Both the position numbers and the translations under genes were made by a program. Shown here piece by piece: positions 17,011 to 24,834 of a stretch of DNA of 64,000 nucleotides (the stretch's first letter is position 1; every line of letters starts with the position of its first letter). The stretch lies in the NCBI RefSeq assembly GCF_040096225.1, contig NZ_JBBMFC010000003.1:62001-126000 (forward strand), read 5' to 3'. This stretch comes from Hominiventricola aquisgranensis (lineage in GTDB: Bacteria > Bacillota > Clostridia > Lachnospirales > Lachnospiraceae). The notes under the pieces were generated by a model. That model saw only the letters and a program-made list of their open reading frames with translations, did not search any database and was not told the origin of the DNA.

Positions 17011-17518
17011 ATGAGTTATGATGTCAATATAATTGCCATAAATCAAAAAAAATCCTTGTCATTTTAAGAGTGAAACAAGTTTATTATTGCATAATGAGGT
17101 AGAACACAGAGAAGTACATAGATATGCTTATTTTTGACCTTTTTTCTCAAACACTAACGGAATATTGTATCCAGTAGTAGAAGAGCTTGATGATGATTTT
17201 TTTGCATGCTTTAATTTCTGTGATTCATTATTTGAAGAACCAGATGTTCAGGGTGTGCAAATCTCCTTGTGGATTTCTGTAGAAGCTAAAGATGATTTAA
17301 CTCCTTTGCTTATAAGAGAAGATGTTAAAAATGAATTTTTGAAAATTATAAAACATGTTTTGCTTAGTTCCCCAGACCATAGGATTTTATTTCAGAGTCG
17401 ATATCAATGTTCTGAAAAGGAAATTGTAATAGGTACGATATCTTTTGAAGAATTTAAAACTATGTTATTAAGTTCTCAAATATTGTTTGATGTGTGCTAT
17501 ATAATAGAAGAATGCTGA
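17011..17518 (+). pseudogene. Broken small gene, immunity-like
   Basis: AAAGGA (16998-17003) precedes the ATG at 17011, and the frame begins MSYDVNIIAINQ. It then meets an A8 tract (17045-17052) and stops at 17065. Dropping one A puts the reading into the frame that continues NPCHFKSETSLLLHNEVEH..., interrupted once by TGA at 17135-17137, and then runs openly to 17518. About 168 codons are thus recoverable with one frameshift and one nonsense codon. The segment from 17165 could be expressed from TTG, but it has no ribosome binding site. The family is unknown; the style resembles small cytoplasmic immunity proteins. Confidence 0.6.
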
Positions 17519-17519
17519 A

Positions 17520-17942
17520 ATGAAAGAGATAATTGGGAGAAAAAACGATATACGAGGTGTGGTGAGTCAGTTGATAGAAATAATCCGTAAATACACAAGT
17601 CAGATTTGTACGACAATTTTTATTATTATGATTCTGGTATTTATGATATTCATGACAAGAGTGAATATCAGATACGATAAGACACCAGCGATAGATGATA
17701 ATGCCCGCCTGGAAACTCTGACTGGAATTGTATCATCAGATTATGCGAATGTTTCGCAAAGATCGTTTACAATCAAATGTGGCGAATACGATTACTATTC
17801 TGGTGGAGAAACATTGGATGATATCAACCAGAAGTATGATTTGAATCTTGATTATGGCGATAGTATAACCGCAGAGTGTGAAGTGTTTACTTATGAAATT
17901 TTTCCTGCAGAGATAACGATTCTTTCGGTAAGTACAGATTGA
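17520..17942 (+). CDS. Small membrane-anchored protein, OB-like paralogue family, member 1
   Basis: The protein has 140 residues. A basic N-terminus (1-28) is followed by one membrane helix (~29-46), and the C-terminal ~90 residues are predicted to lie outside. This domain ends with GETLDDINQKY, then YGDSI and a strand pair closing at ILSVSTD. The same pattern, G-x-T-L-x-(E/D)-(L/I)-N-(E/Q)-K-(F/Y) then Y/F-G-D, recurs in the genes at 18033 and 19747. The beta-rich pattern with a YGD turn suggests a small OB-like barrel (inference). It starts 1 base after the broken gene before it; its own ribosome binding site is weak. Confidence 0.6.
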   Translation: MKEIIGRKNDIRGVVSQLIEIIRKYTSQICTTIFIIMILVFMIFMTRVNIRYDKTPAIDDNARLETLTGIVSSDYANVSQRSFTIKCGEYDYYSGGETLDDINQKYDLNLDYGDSITAECEVFTYEIFPAEITILSVSTD

Positions 17943-18032
17943 AGGATTGGAAACCTGTCATACAACTTGTATACGTTTCTCAGATAAAATATTTCAAATC
18001 GGTAAATTGGATATTTTGACAGGAGAACGAGC

Positions 18033-18401
18033 ATGAGGAAAGAAGAGCAGAGATACAGAAAAAGATTAAAAACACTTTTTATAATTGATTTTTTGATTGT
18101 GGCAGTTCCAATTATATTTTTTCTGGTAGTAAAAACATCATTTGTATTTGGGGTTCTGACGAATGACACGGAATATTCAGATGCAAGGTATGAGAATGCT
18201 TATATTGATCTTGCAGAAGGTGAAATGTCAGGAGAGAATGTTGCTCGTCTCGGATACACTTTACAGGAGTTAAACGAAAAATTTTCGGGAAAGTATGAAT
18301 TCGGAGACAGGGTAATCCTTTATCATTGGCAGGATTGGAGTTTGATATGTCCGGTATATTTTAAGCCTATTTTTATTATAAAGGTACCAGAGTGGTTGTA
18401 G
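18033..18401 (+). CDS. Small membrane-anchored protein, OB-like paralogue family, member 2
   Basis: The protein has 122 residues with AGGAG upstream (18021-18025 region). The basic N-terminus is followed by a membrane helix at about 14-34. The outer domain includes GYTLQELNEKF and then FGDRVILY, aligning with members 1 and 3. The end (KPIFIIKVPEWL) diverges from them, and the barrel looks shorter, so it may be a degraded or specialised member. I know of no named family. Its order in the AT-rich cluster suggests expansion by duplication. Confidence 0.6.
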   Translation: MRKEEQRYRKRLKTLFIIDFLIVAVPIIFFLVVKTSFVFGVLTNDTEYSDARYENAYIDLAEGEMSGENVARLGYTLQELNEKFSGKYEFGDRVILYHWQDWSLICPVYFKPIFIIKVPEWL

Positions 18402-18447
18402 AGAAAAGTTGGACGTTCAGAGATTTTGAGTGGTGGGAAAGACACAG

Positions 18448-19092
18448 ATGAGTCAGAAATTTAACAGTTATGATGATTATAAATTATATGGTAAAAAATT
18501 TTGGATGCTGTCATTAATCTTGTTTGTTGTAAATGGATTTCTCCTTGGAGCTTTAAGAATCAGTGTATCAGACAACTGCGCTATACCAACAAGATTGATA
18601 TTTCTGATTTTGGTAATATCGTATATAAAGATATTGGGTGTATGGATAAGAACCCTGAATAAACTTCTGAATGGTGTTTCAAAAAAATATTTAAGAAAAA
18701 CGACTTGGAGTGTGATTATCTATTGGGAAATTATAGTTCTTTCGATTCTTATTTCTGGAAGCATAAAGGAAACAGATCTGATTGTTTGTTCAGGAATCAT
18801 AGTCGGAGAAGGAATACTATTTTTACTTATAAGAGGATTTTATTATATAGATATAATGGAAAAATATCATCCACATGCAATAAATATGGATTCATATCCC
18901 ATTGATCTTTACAGTGCTGATGAGAAAAAAAGACAAATCTCTGATAATTTGGATAAGATTCAGGAGACAACTCATAATACTGAAGTTTTGAAAGCACTGG
19001 AATTAAGACGAGCTATGGTTTTGATAATAGTACATGCAGAAGTTCCTGTTTTTACAATGTTCAATCTGGGATGTCTTGGATTGATAAAATAA
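18448..19092 (+). CDS. Hypothetical membrane protein
   Basis: The protein has 214 residues from the ATG at 18448; a GTG at 18430 would add six. Hydrophobic segments near 20-40, 50-70, 88-108 and 112-130 suggest four membrane helices, followed by a soluble, charged segment (SADEKKRQISDNLDKIQ) and a last hydrophobic stretch (~190-210). No family is recognised. It is rich in Ile and AT-ending codons, like its neighbours from 16464 on, and unlike the flanking metabolic genes. Confidence 0.6.
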   Translation: MSQKFNSYDDYKLYGKKFWMLSLILFVVNGFLLGALRISVSDNCAIPTRLIFLILVISYIKILGVWIRTLNKLLNGVSKKYLRKTTWSVIIYWEIIVLSILISGSIKETDLIVCSGIIVGEGILFLLIRGFYYIDIMEKYHPHAINMDSYPIDLYSADEKKRQISDNLDKIQETTHNTEVLKALELRRAMVLIIVHAEVPVFTMFNLGCLGLIK

Positions 19093-19197
19093 AGGAAATG
19101 GAGGTTTATTTGAAAGTGGGGTGATTGACGTGCTATGAAAGAAGCAGCAAAGAGACTTCTTGTTGTGATGTAATAAGTTGATGAAGGAGGGCAGCAT

Positions 19198-19821
19198 ATG
19201 AAAAAATTCATGAGAACAGCAGTGGCAATGATCTGTATGTTAAGTATTTCTGTGGGATCGGCAGGAATGGTCGTGTATGCAGCAGGAGAGAATCAGCAGA
19301 AATCAGTGTATTATGAAGAATATAAAAAAATTGTGGAGGAAGTATCTTCAGATACAGATGTAGAACTTACTCTTTTACCTGCAGAAGATTTTGCGGATGA
19401 AGACTGGAGAACACCTGATGAATTTGAAAAAATTGTGAAAGCATTTGCTATGGCAGAGATTGCAGTGAATAAAAATGATGACATGGCGGATTTAGTATCT
19501 GAGACCAGATATGCTGTCACAGCATCGAAGAATGTAAGCTTTACAGTTGAAAATACTGCCGATATCATGATTAAAATCAAAGCAGATTTCAGTACACAAT
19601 ATCATGCTGAAAGACAGTATATTTCAATGGTAAGTAATATCAGTTCGAGTAAAGCCACTGATACTGGGACATGGCAGGAGACGGGAAGTAATTACCTGTT
19701 GATTGATGCGGGAAGAACAGCTCAGATTTCTGTGTCAGGCAATATTTCATATGGTGGTGTAAGTCAGGAGAAAATTATCACTGTCGAGTTTTATTGTGGC
19801 GCGACTGGTGGTGTATCCTGA
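19198..19821 (+). CDS. Putative secreted protein
   Basis: The protein has 207 residues with GAAGGAGGG 7 bases before the start. A classical signal peptide ends at about VVYAAG (cleavage near residue 29). There is no lipobox, sorting signal or second membrane segment, so it is predicted to be released. The mature part is acidic, with a helical first half and a strand-rich second half (NVSFTVENTADIMIKIKADF, TAQISVSGNISYGGVS). No family is recognised. Its 3' end overlaps the oppositely oriented gene at 19747 by 75 bases. Confidence 0.65.
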   Translation: MKKFMRTAVAMICMLSISVGSAGMVVYAAGENQQKSVYYEEYKKIVEEVSSDTDVELTLLPAEDFADEDWRTPDEFEKIVKAFAMAEIAVNKNDDMADLVSETRYAVTASKNVSFTVENTADIMIKIKADFSTQYHAERQYISMVSNISSSKATDTGTWQETGSNYLLIDAGRTAQISVSGNISYGGVSQEKIITVEFYCGATGGVS

Positions 19822-20190
19822 GGCAGGAAGTTTTGTAACAGAGTATAATATGATCCGTTGTGGATAGATCTCTTCAGTAGAAACCTCCGCAGTTACAGAC
19901 ACATAATCGCCATATGACAGATCTGAACCGAATTTTTCATTGAGTTCAGCCAACGTCATGCCACAGTCGTAGTCTGCTGTATTTGTGTGAAGATACACGC
20001 TGTTATACGTGGAATCGTTTAGTTTCGGGTCTGGCAGCGTGTTTTCGATGGTGCCATACATAATTTCTCTGTTTTGTGAATCGTCGGTTTCTTCAATTAG
20101 TTCCGAAGTGGGAGCGCTGCCTGAAAATAAAAGAAACAGCACTGCGAATATAAAAACAAAAGCAATCAAAATATAAACAAATTTTTTCAT
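19747..20190 (-). CDS. Small membrane-anchored protein, OB-like paralogue family, member 3
   Basis: The protein has 147 residues. The start is the ATG at 20188-20190 with GAGG upstream on the minus strand. A membrane helix covers ~4-23. The outer domain contains YGTIENT, GMTLAELNEKF, LSYGDYVSVTAEV and EIYPQRIILYSVT, the clearest copy of the pattern shared with the genes at 17520 and 18033. Compared with member 1, which ends right after the SVS/T strand, this protein runs about 30 residues further (KLPASGYTTSR...). That extension is antisense to the secreted-protein gene, which suggests that it lost its original stop in a recombination event. Confidence 0.62.
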   Translation of the reverse strand: MKKFVYILIAFVFIFAVLFLLFSGSAPTSELIEETDDSQNREIMYGTIENTLPDPKLNDSTYNSVYLHTNTADYDCGMTLAELNEKFGSDLSYGDYVSVTAEVSTEEIYPQRIILYSVTKLPASGYTTSRATIKLDSDNFLLTYTTI

Positions 20191-20361
20191 CTGTAAATAC
20201 CTCAAGTGGAACAAGATTTCTGTAATTATGATAACATGACCACGATGAAAGAGACAAGGATGTAATAAGAGAATATGTTTGTGGAAACTATTGTTTTTCC
20301 TCAAGCAAGAGAATATACTAAGAGAACCGCAATCATCACATTTTACATGGAGGAAAATACA

Positions 20362-20652
20362 ATGGACAAATTCATTCCCATCGACAAGCAGTCGAAGAAG
20401 AAGCAAAAAGAATTTTATGCGAAACAGAGAGGAACCTGGGGGACGTTCAATCCGGTGACCAGAACTGTTCCAAACGGGAAAGCCTACAACCGTAACAAGT
20501 TAAAACAGGAAGATCGCAGAAGCGGCAGATTATCTTATGGAAAACAAGATAGTCTGCCACTTTTTGTATGGTTGTCGATAGAGGTGGCGTGTGAAAATTG
20601 TCCAACATCAGATTCACTTTATCTCCACTTGCTTCTTGACACTACAGTGTGA
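20362..20652 (+). CDS. Small basic conserved hypothetical protein (C-terminus probably extended)
   Basis: The ATG at 20362 follows GGAGG (20349-20353). The first ~55 residues (MDKFIPIDKQSKKKQKEFYA..., WGTFNPVTRTVPNGKAYNRNK) resemble a short, very basic hypothetical protein that I recall in many Lachnospiraceae, usually 55-65 residues long. Here the frame runs through a terminator hairpin (20521-20566) to 20652, giving 96 residues. The tail after residue ~57 has no family look. The natural stop was probably lost, and most transcripts would end inside the frame. The function is unknown; the charge suggests nucleic-acid binding. Confidence 0.6.
   Translation: MDKFIPIDKQSKKKQKEFYAKQRGTWGTFNPVTRTVPNGKAYNRNKLKQEDRRSGRLSYGKQDSLPLFVWLSIEVACENCPTSDSLYLHLLLDTTV
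20521..20566 (+). terminator. Terminator inside the end of the small basic gene
   Basis: A 13-bp stem with one G-T pair (20524-20536 with 20546-20558) is extended by two more pairs beyond a mismatch and followed by T5 (20561-20565). Confidence 0.85.
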
Positions 20653-20664
20653 AAAGCGTATCAT
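20636..20664 (+). promoter_or_regulatory. Promoter of ilvE
   Basis: TTGACA (20636-20641), a 17-bp spacer and TATCAT (20659-20664) lie about 60 bases before the ilvE start and after the preceding terminator. Confidence 0.75.
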
Positions 20665-20724
20665 AAAGCAAGATAAAGTCATCGCAGACATGGTCTATAC
20701 ACATAGGAAAGGAAGTAAAATGTG

Positions 20725-21750
20725 ATGGAAAAGAAAAACATTGACTGGGGCAGCTTAGGTTTTGCCTATATGCCGACCGATAAGAGATTTGTTGCCAACT
20801 ATAAAGATGGAGCATGGGATGAGGGAACCTTAAGTGATGATCCGATGATCACCATGAGCGAGTGTGCATGTGTACTTCAGTATGCACAGACCTGTTTTGA
20901 GGGAATCAAAGCCTATACAACTGAGGATGGAAGAATCGTGACCTTCCGCCCGGACCTGAATGCAAAACGTATGGCAGATTCTGCAAAAAGACTTCAGATG
21001 CCGGTATTTCCGGAGGATCGTTTCGTGCAGGCTGTTGTTGATGTAGTACAAGCAAATGCAGCTTATGTTCCGCCTTATGGCAGTGGAGCTACGTTGTATA
21101 TTCGTCCGTATATGTTTGGAATCAATCCGGTTATCGGTGTAAAACCGGCAACTGAGTATCAGTTCCGTATCTTCGTAACACCGGTTGGACCGTACTTCAA
21201 GGGCGGTGCAAAGCCGATCACTATCCGTGTATCTGATGTGGACCGTGCAGCACCTCATGGAACCGGAGATATCAAAGCCGGTCTTAACTATGCAATGAGC
21301 CTTTACAACATTGTAGATGCTCACAATAAGGGATTCGATGAGAATATGTATCTTGATCCGGCTACCAGAACCTATGTTGAGGAGACTGGTGGAGCTAACT
21401 TCATCTTTGTGACCAAGGATGGCAAGGTAGTAACTCCGAAGTCCAACAGTATTCTTCCGTCTGTAACCCGTCGTTCTCTGATGTATGTTGCAAAAGAGTA
21501 CCTGGGACTGGAAGTGGAAGAGCGCAAGATTGCAAAAGACGAACTGAAAGATTTCGCAGAGGCTGGTCTGTGCGGAACCGCAGCAGTTATTTCCCCGGTT
21601 GGAAAGATCGTAGATCATGATACCGAGATCTGTCTGCCGAGTGGTATGGAAGAGATGGGACCGATCACCAAGAAGCTGTATGATACCCTGACTGGTATCC
21701 AGATGGGTCGTATCAAAGCTCCGGAAGGATGGATCAAAGAGATCCTGTAA
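20725..21750 (+). CDS. ilvE: Branched-chain amino acid aminotransferase
   Basis: The protein has 341 residues from the ATG at 20725 (GGAAG 9 bases upstream; the GTG at 20722 is less likely). It is a class IV PLP aminotransferase of the BCAT II type. The PLP Lys is K184 in GTGDIKAGLNYAMS, and the tail region GLCGTAAVISPVGKI matches the family. It interconverts Leu/Ile/Val and their 2-oxo acids with glutamate/2-oxoglutarate. The gene has its own promoter and terminator. Upstream I see neither a T-box nor a leader peptide rich in branched-chain codons, so control is not evident. Confidence 0.95.
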   Translation: MEKKNIDWGSLGFAYMPTDKRFVANYKDGAWDEGTLSDDPMITMSECACVLQYAQTCFEGIKAYTTEDGRIVTFRPDLNAKRMADSAKRLQMPVFPEDRFVQAVVDVVQANAAYVPPYGSGATLYIRPYMFGINPVIGVKPATEYQFRIFVTPVGPYFKGGAKPITIRVSDVDRAAPHGTGDIKAGLNYAMSLYNIVDAHNKGFDENMYLDPATRTYVEETGGANFIFVTKDGKVVTPKSNSILPSVTRRSLMYVAKEYLGLEVEERKIAKDELKDFAEAGLCGTAAVISPVGKIVDHDTEICLPSGMEEMGPITKKLYDTLTGIQMGRIKAPEGWIKEIL

Positions 21751-21777
21751 GATCATAAGATCACAGAATGATGATAA

Positions 21778-21808
21778 GGGACAGGCCGTTTTCCGGTGCT
21801 GTCCCCTT
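21778..21808 (+). terminator. Terminator of ilvE
   Basis: A 7-bp GC-rich outer stem (21778-21784 with 21799-21805) and an inner CCG/CGG pairing are followed by CTTT. The T tract is short, but no other stop signal lies before the next gene. Confidence 0.6.
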
Positions 21809-21846
21809 TCGTATCTATGGATAGACTTGACGGAAAGGGAATGAAC

Positions 21847-22680
21847 ATGAAAAAAGGACTTGTATTGGAAGGCGGAGCCATGCGGGGAATCTATACCGCT
21901 GGTGTGCTGGATGCATTTCTGGAGCAGAATATCACGGTGGACGGTGTCATCGGAGTCTCTGCAGGTGCGGTACATGGATGCTCTTATGTGTCTGGACAGC
22001 ATGGAAGAAGCATCCGCTACTATCTGAAATATATGAAGAATCCCCGGTTTATGAGCTTTCGCTCATTGTTGAAGACAGGAAATCTGGTAGAGACGGAGTT
22101 CAGTTATCATGAACTTCCAGATCGTCTGGATGTATTCGACCGAAAAGCATTTGCAGAGTCACCTATGGATTTTTATGTGGGTTGTACCAATGTGGAGACA
22201 GGGAAACCGGAATATATTCTGTTGGACACGATGGATGAAATCGATTATATGCGTGCGTCTGCTTCAATGCCGATGGTTTCGCAGATCGTGGAAGTAGGAG
22301 GCATGAAGCTGCTGGATGGAGGTGTGGCGGACAGTGTGCCGATCAGGGCATTTCAGCAGATGGGCTATGAGAAAAATATCGTGGTGCTGACCAGACCTGC
22401 TGGTTATCGGAAGAAGAAATCTTCTATTGGTCCGGCGAAATGGATATATCGGAAATATCCGGCATTTGTAAAGGCCATGGAGGAGCGCTATAAGGTTTAC
22501 AACGAAACGATGGATCAGATTGAGGAGATGGAGAAGTCAGGAGAGATTTTCGTGATCCGTCCAAGCCGTGACCCGCAGATCGGTCGCATGGAGAAAAATC
22601 CGGAAAAAGTGAAAGCGGTCTATGACCTGGGATATAAAGATGCCTGTGCACAGATGGAGGCACTTAAAGCATGGCTCTGA
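21847..22680 (+). CDS. Patatin-like phospholipase family protein
   Basis: The protein has 277 residues from the ATG at 21847 (AAAGGGA about 7 bases upstream). The oxyanion-hole loop is GGAMRGIY at 9-16, the nucleophile elbow is GVSAG with Ser38, and the dyad Asp is D157 in LLDGGVADS. This is a serine-aspartate lipid acyl hydrolase fold of the bacterial YjjU-like branch, without a signal peptide, so it should act in the cytoplasm or at the inner membrane face. The lipid substrate cannot be deduced. It is a single-gene unit between the ilvE terminator and the zinc-ribbon cluster. Confidence 0.88.
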   Translation: MKKGLVLEGGAMRGIYTAGVLDAFLEQNITVDGVIGVSAGAVHGCSYVSGQHGRSIRYYLKYMKNPRFMSFRSLLKTGNLVETEFSYHELPDRLDVFDRKAFAESPMDFYVGCTNVETGKPEYILLDTMDEIDYMRASASMPMVSQIVEVGGMKLLDGGVADSVPIRAFQQMGYEKNIVVLTRPAGYRKKKSSIGPAKWIYRKYPAFVKAMEERYKVYNETMDQIEEMEKSGEIFVIRPSRDPQIGRMEKNPEKVKAVYDLGYKDACAQMEALKAWL

Positions 22681-22829
22681 TTCCCGTATTTTTTGAACAT
22701 TTGCATGGCTCTGAATGGTTATATGAATTTTAAGAAAAATTTCATTGTATTTTCACAGGGTTCGTTTACAATAGGTTCATAGATTTAATGTAAATAGAAT
22801 ACATTATGTGAAAATAAAGGGGAAATTTT

Positions 22830-23225
22830 ATGAGAGAGAAATTTTATCGTTTTATGCAAGGAAGATATGGTGTGGATCAGTTATACCGATTTATCTTTTT
22901 TCTGGCACTGGTATTGATGATTATCAACACCTTTTTGAGAAATCCGATGCTGAATCTGGTCGTCTATGCACTTCTGATCCTGGATATTTTTCGGATGCTG
23001 TCAAAAAATCACAGTGCAAGATATGCGGAAAATCAGAAATATCTGCAGCTGACTGCAAAATTCCGTTACTGGCTGGATCAACAGAAAAAGCTCTGGCAGG
23101 AGAGAAAGTATCATCATATTTACACTTGTCCAAAATGTAAACAGAAGATCCGGATTCCAAAAGGAAAAGGAAAGATCATGGTGCGCTGCCCGAAATGTCA
23201 TTTTGAGTTTCAGAAGAGAAGCTAA
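22830..23225 (+). CDS. Membrane protein with C-terminal zinc ribbon
   Basis: The protein has 131 residues with AAAGGGGAAA before the start. Two hydrophobic helices (~19-36 and ~41-58) are followed by a basic amphipathic stretch and a zinc ribbon made of two CPKC knuckles (YTCPKCKQKI and VRCPKCHFEF). It is probably a small inner-membrane protein with a cytoplasmic metal site. The next two genes (DUF5685 and a J-domain protein) follow within 6 and 2 bases and form one transcription unit, which I believe recurs in Lachnospiraceae. Function is unknown; protein quality control at the membrane is a guess from the J-protein. Confidence 0.72.
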   Translation: MREKFYRFMQGRYGVDQLYRFIFFLALVLMIINTFLRNPMLNLVVYALLILDIFRMLSKNHSARYAENQKYLQLTAKFRYWLDQQKKLWQERKYHHIYTCPKCKQKIRIPKGKGKIMVRCPKCHFEFQKRS

Positions 23226-23231
23226 GCGCCT

Positions 23232-24071
23232 ATGTTCGGATATATTATTGTACACAAACCGGAACTGAAGGTCCGGGAATATGAGACCTACAAAGCAAGC
23301 TACTGTGGTCTGTGCAGAAGTCTGAAGAAGCGTCATGGACGAATCGGGCAGATGACTTTGAGCTATGACATGACATTTCTGGCACTTTTGCTGACAGGAC
23401 TTTATGAGCCGGAGACCATTACTGGCTGTGAACGTTGCATTGCGCATCCGGTAAACCGGCATCATTTTCGGCAGAATCAGTATTTTGACTACGCGGCGGA
23501 CATGAATGTGCTTCTTACCTTTTATAAATGCCTGGATGACTGGCAGGATGAGAAGAAGTTATGGGCAAGAATCTTTTCCTGGATGCTTATGCCAAAGATG
23601 AAGAAGATCAGGAAGCTTTACGGAGAAAAAGCACAGATGACAGCGGACAACCTGAAGGCACTCCGTGAACTGGAAAAGAAAGACATTTGTGATATTGATA
23701 AAAGTGCTGGATTTTTCGGAAGGATTATGGCAGAATTGTTTGTATGCCGCGAAGATGAATGGGCGGAGAAGTTAAGAAAGATGGGCTTTTATTTTGGAAA
23801 GTTCATTTATCTGATGGATGCCTATGAGGATATTGAAGAGGATCTGAAACAGAATCGATACAATCCTCTGGCAGAGTTATACGGGCAGGAATCTTTTGAG
23901 GAGAACTGCCAGCAGATTCTGAAGATGATGATGGCGGAGACTTCCCGTGTGTTTGAACAGCTTCCCATTGTGGAAGAGGTGGAAATTCTTCGGAATATAT
24001 TGTATGCAGGAGTCTGGAGTCGATATGGTCAGATTCGCTGCAGTAGAAAGGGTACAGATAAAAAGGAATGA
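23232..24071 (+). CDS. DUF5685 family protein
   Basis: The protein has 279 residues. It opens MFGYIIVHKPELKVREYETY and has YCGLCRSLKKRHG near 25, which identify the DUF5685 family; the GLC motif plus later Cys pairs (GCERCIAHP) may bind metal. The remainder is helical, with an acidic segment MDAYEDIEEDLKQNRYNPL reminiscent of Asp-rich motifs in polyprenyl-type helical enzymes, but no catalytic claim can be made. It is in the middle of the zinc-ribbon/DUF5685/DnaJ cluster and its stop lies 2 bases before the DnaJ-domain start. Confidence 0.8.
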   Translation: MFGYIIVHKPELKVREYETYKASYCGLCRSLKKRHGRIGQMTLSYDMTFLALLLTGLYEPETITGCERCIAHPVNRHHFRQNQYFDYAADMNVLLTFYKCLDDWQDEKKLWARIFSWMLMPKMKKIRKLYGEKAQMTADNLKALRELEKKDICDIDKSAGFFGRIMAELFVCREDEWAEKLRKMGFYFGKFIYLMDAYEDIEEDLKQNRYNPLAELYGQESFEENCQQILKMMMAETSRVFEQLPIVEEVEILRNILYAGVWSRYGQIRCSRKGTDKKE

Positions 24072-24073
24072 TG

Positions 24074-24775
24074 ATGGATCCATATGAAGTTCTGGGTGTG
24101 TCCCGGAACGCATCGGATGATGAGATAAAAAAAGCATATCGGACACTGAGTCGAAAATACCATCCAGATGCCAATGTGAATAATCCCAATGCTGCTCAGG
24201 CGGAGGAGAAATTCAAGCAGGTTCAGGCAGCCTATGATCAGATCATGAAGGAGAAGGAACAGGGCTACAGCGGATATGGCAGTACCAATGGCTACGGTGG
24301 ATACGGAAACGCCGGAGGCTATGGCGGCTTTGGCGGCTATGGAAGTGCCGGTGGATTCGGCGGTTACGGAGGAGCTTCCAGTGCAGGTCAGAATGATGAA
24401 TATACCATGCATCTGAATGCTGCAATGAACTACATACGGGCAGGCAAGTATAATGAAGCACTGAATGTGCTTTCCGGCATGGGACAGAAGACTGCCAGAT
24501 GGTATTATTTAAGTGCGATTGCCAACAATGGACTTGGCAACAATGTAGTGGCATTGGATCACGCCAGGCGGGCAGCTTCCATGCAGCCGGGAAATATGGA
24601 GTACCGGGCACTTGTACAGCAGCTGGAAGGTGGAAGTGGATGGTATGATCAGATGAGCACTCCATACGGCGGTATGAGTGTTATGGGAAATGATTTCTGC
24701 TGCAGACTTTGTCTGGCGAACATGTTATGCAATTTGTGTTGCTTCGGTGGACGGGGCGGAATGCTCTGCTGCTGA
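24074..24775 (+). CDS. J-domain protein with Gly/Tyr-rich linker, TPR-like region and Cys-rich tail
   Basis: The protein has 233 residues from the third in-frame ATG (24074), which has AAAAGGA 7 bases upstream. Residues 1-62 form a J domain with the HPD motif at 30-32, so it should stimulate a DnaK-type Hsp70. Residues ~64-105 are low-complexity Gly/Tyr/Ser/Ala repeats (GYGGYG, GGFGGYG). Residues ~112-190 look like two TPR-like helical hairpins (NYIRAGKYNEALNVL). The end is Cys-rich (CCRLCLANMLCNLCC, then a final CC). It lacks the zinc fingers and substrate domains of canonical DnaJ, so it is a specialised co-chaperone of unknown client. Confidence 0.83.
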   Translation: MDPYEVLGVSRNASDDEIKKAYRTLSRKYHPDANVNNPNAAQAEEKFKQVQAAYDQIMKEKEQGYSGYGSTNGYGGYGNAGGYGGFGGYGSAGGFGGYGGASSAGQNDEYTMHLNAAMNYIRAGKYNEALNVLSGMGQKTARWYYLSAIANNGLGNNVVALDHARRAASMQPGNMEYRALVQQLEGGSGWYDQMSTPYGGMSVMGNDFCCRLCLANMLCNLCCFGGRGGMLCC

Positions 24776-24834
24776 TGCCGCAGAAACTTGAGGAGAAGAA
24801 GAAAATTACAGTATACGGACAGGATGAGAAAAAA

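Noticed and set aside
19135..19173. A 12-codon frame (MKEAAKRLLVVM) before the secreted protein
   Set aside because: Too short, no ribosome binding site, and nothing suggests a leader peptide.
20566..20724. T-box or leader-peptide attenuator before ilvE
   Set aside because: No T-box core motif and no run of Leu/Ile/Val codons is present; a plain TTGACA-N17-TATCAT promoter explains the region.
20830..22002. A 390-codon open frame antisense to ilvE
   Set aside because: It mirrors the codon bias of ilvE and the patatin gene, crosses the terminator between them, and its translation is Cys/Ser/His-rich with no family resemblance.
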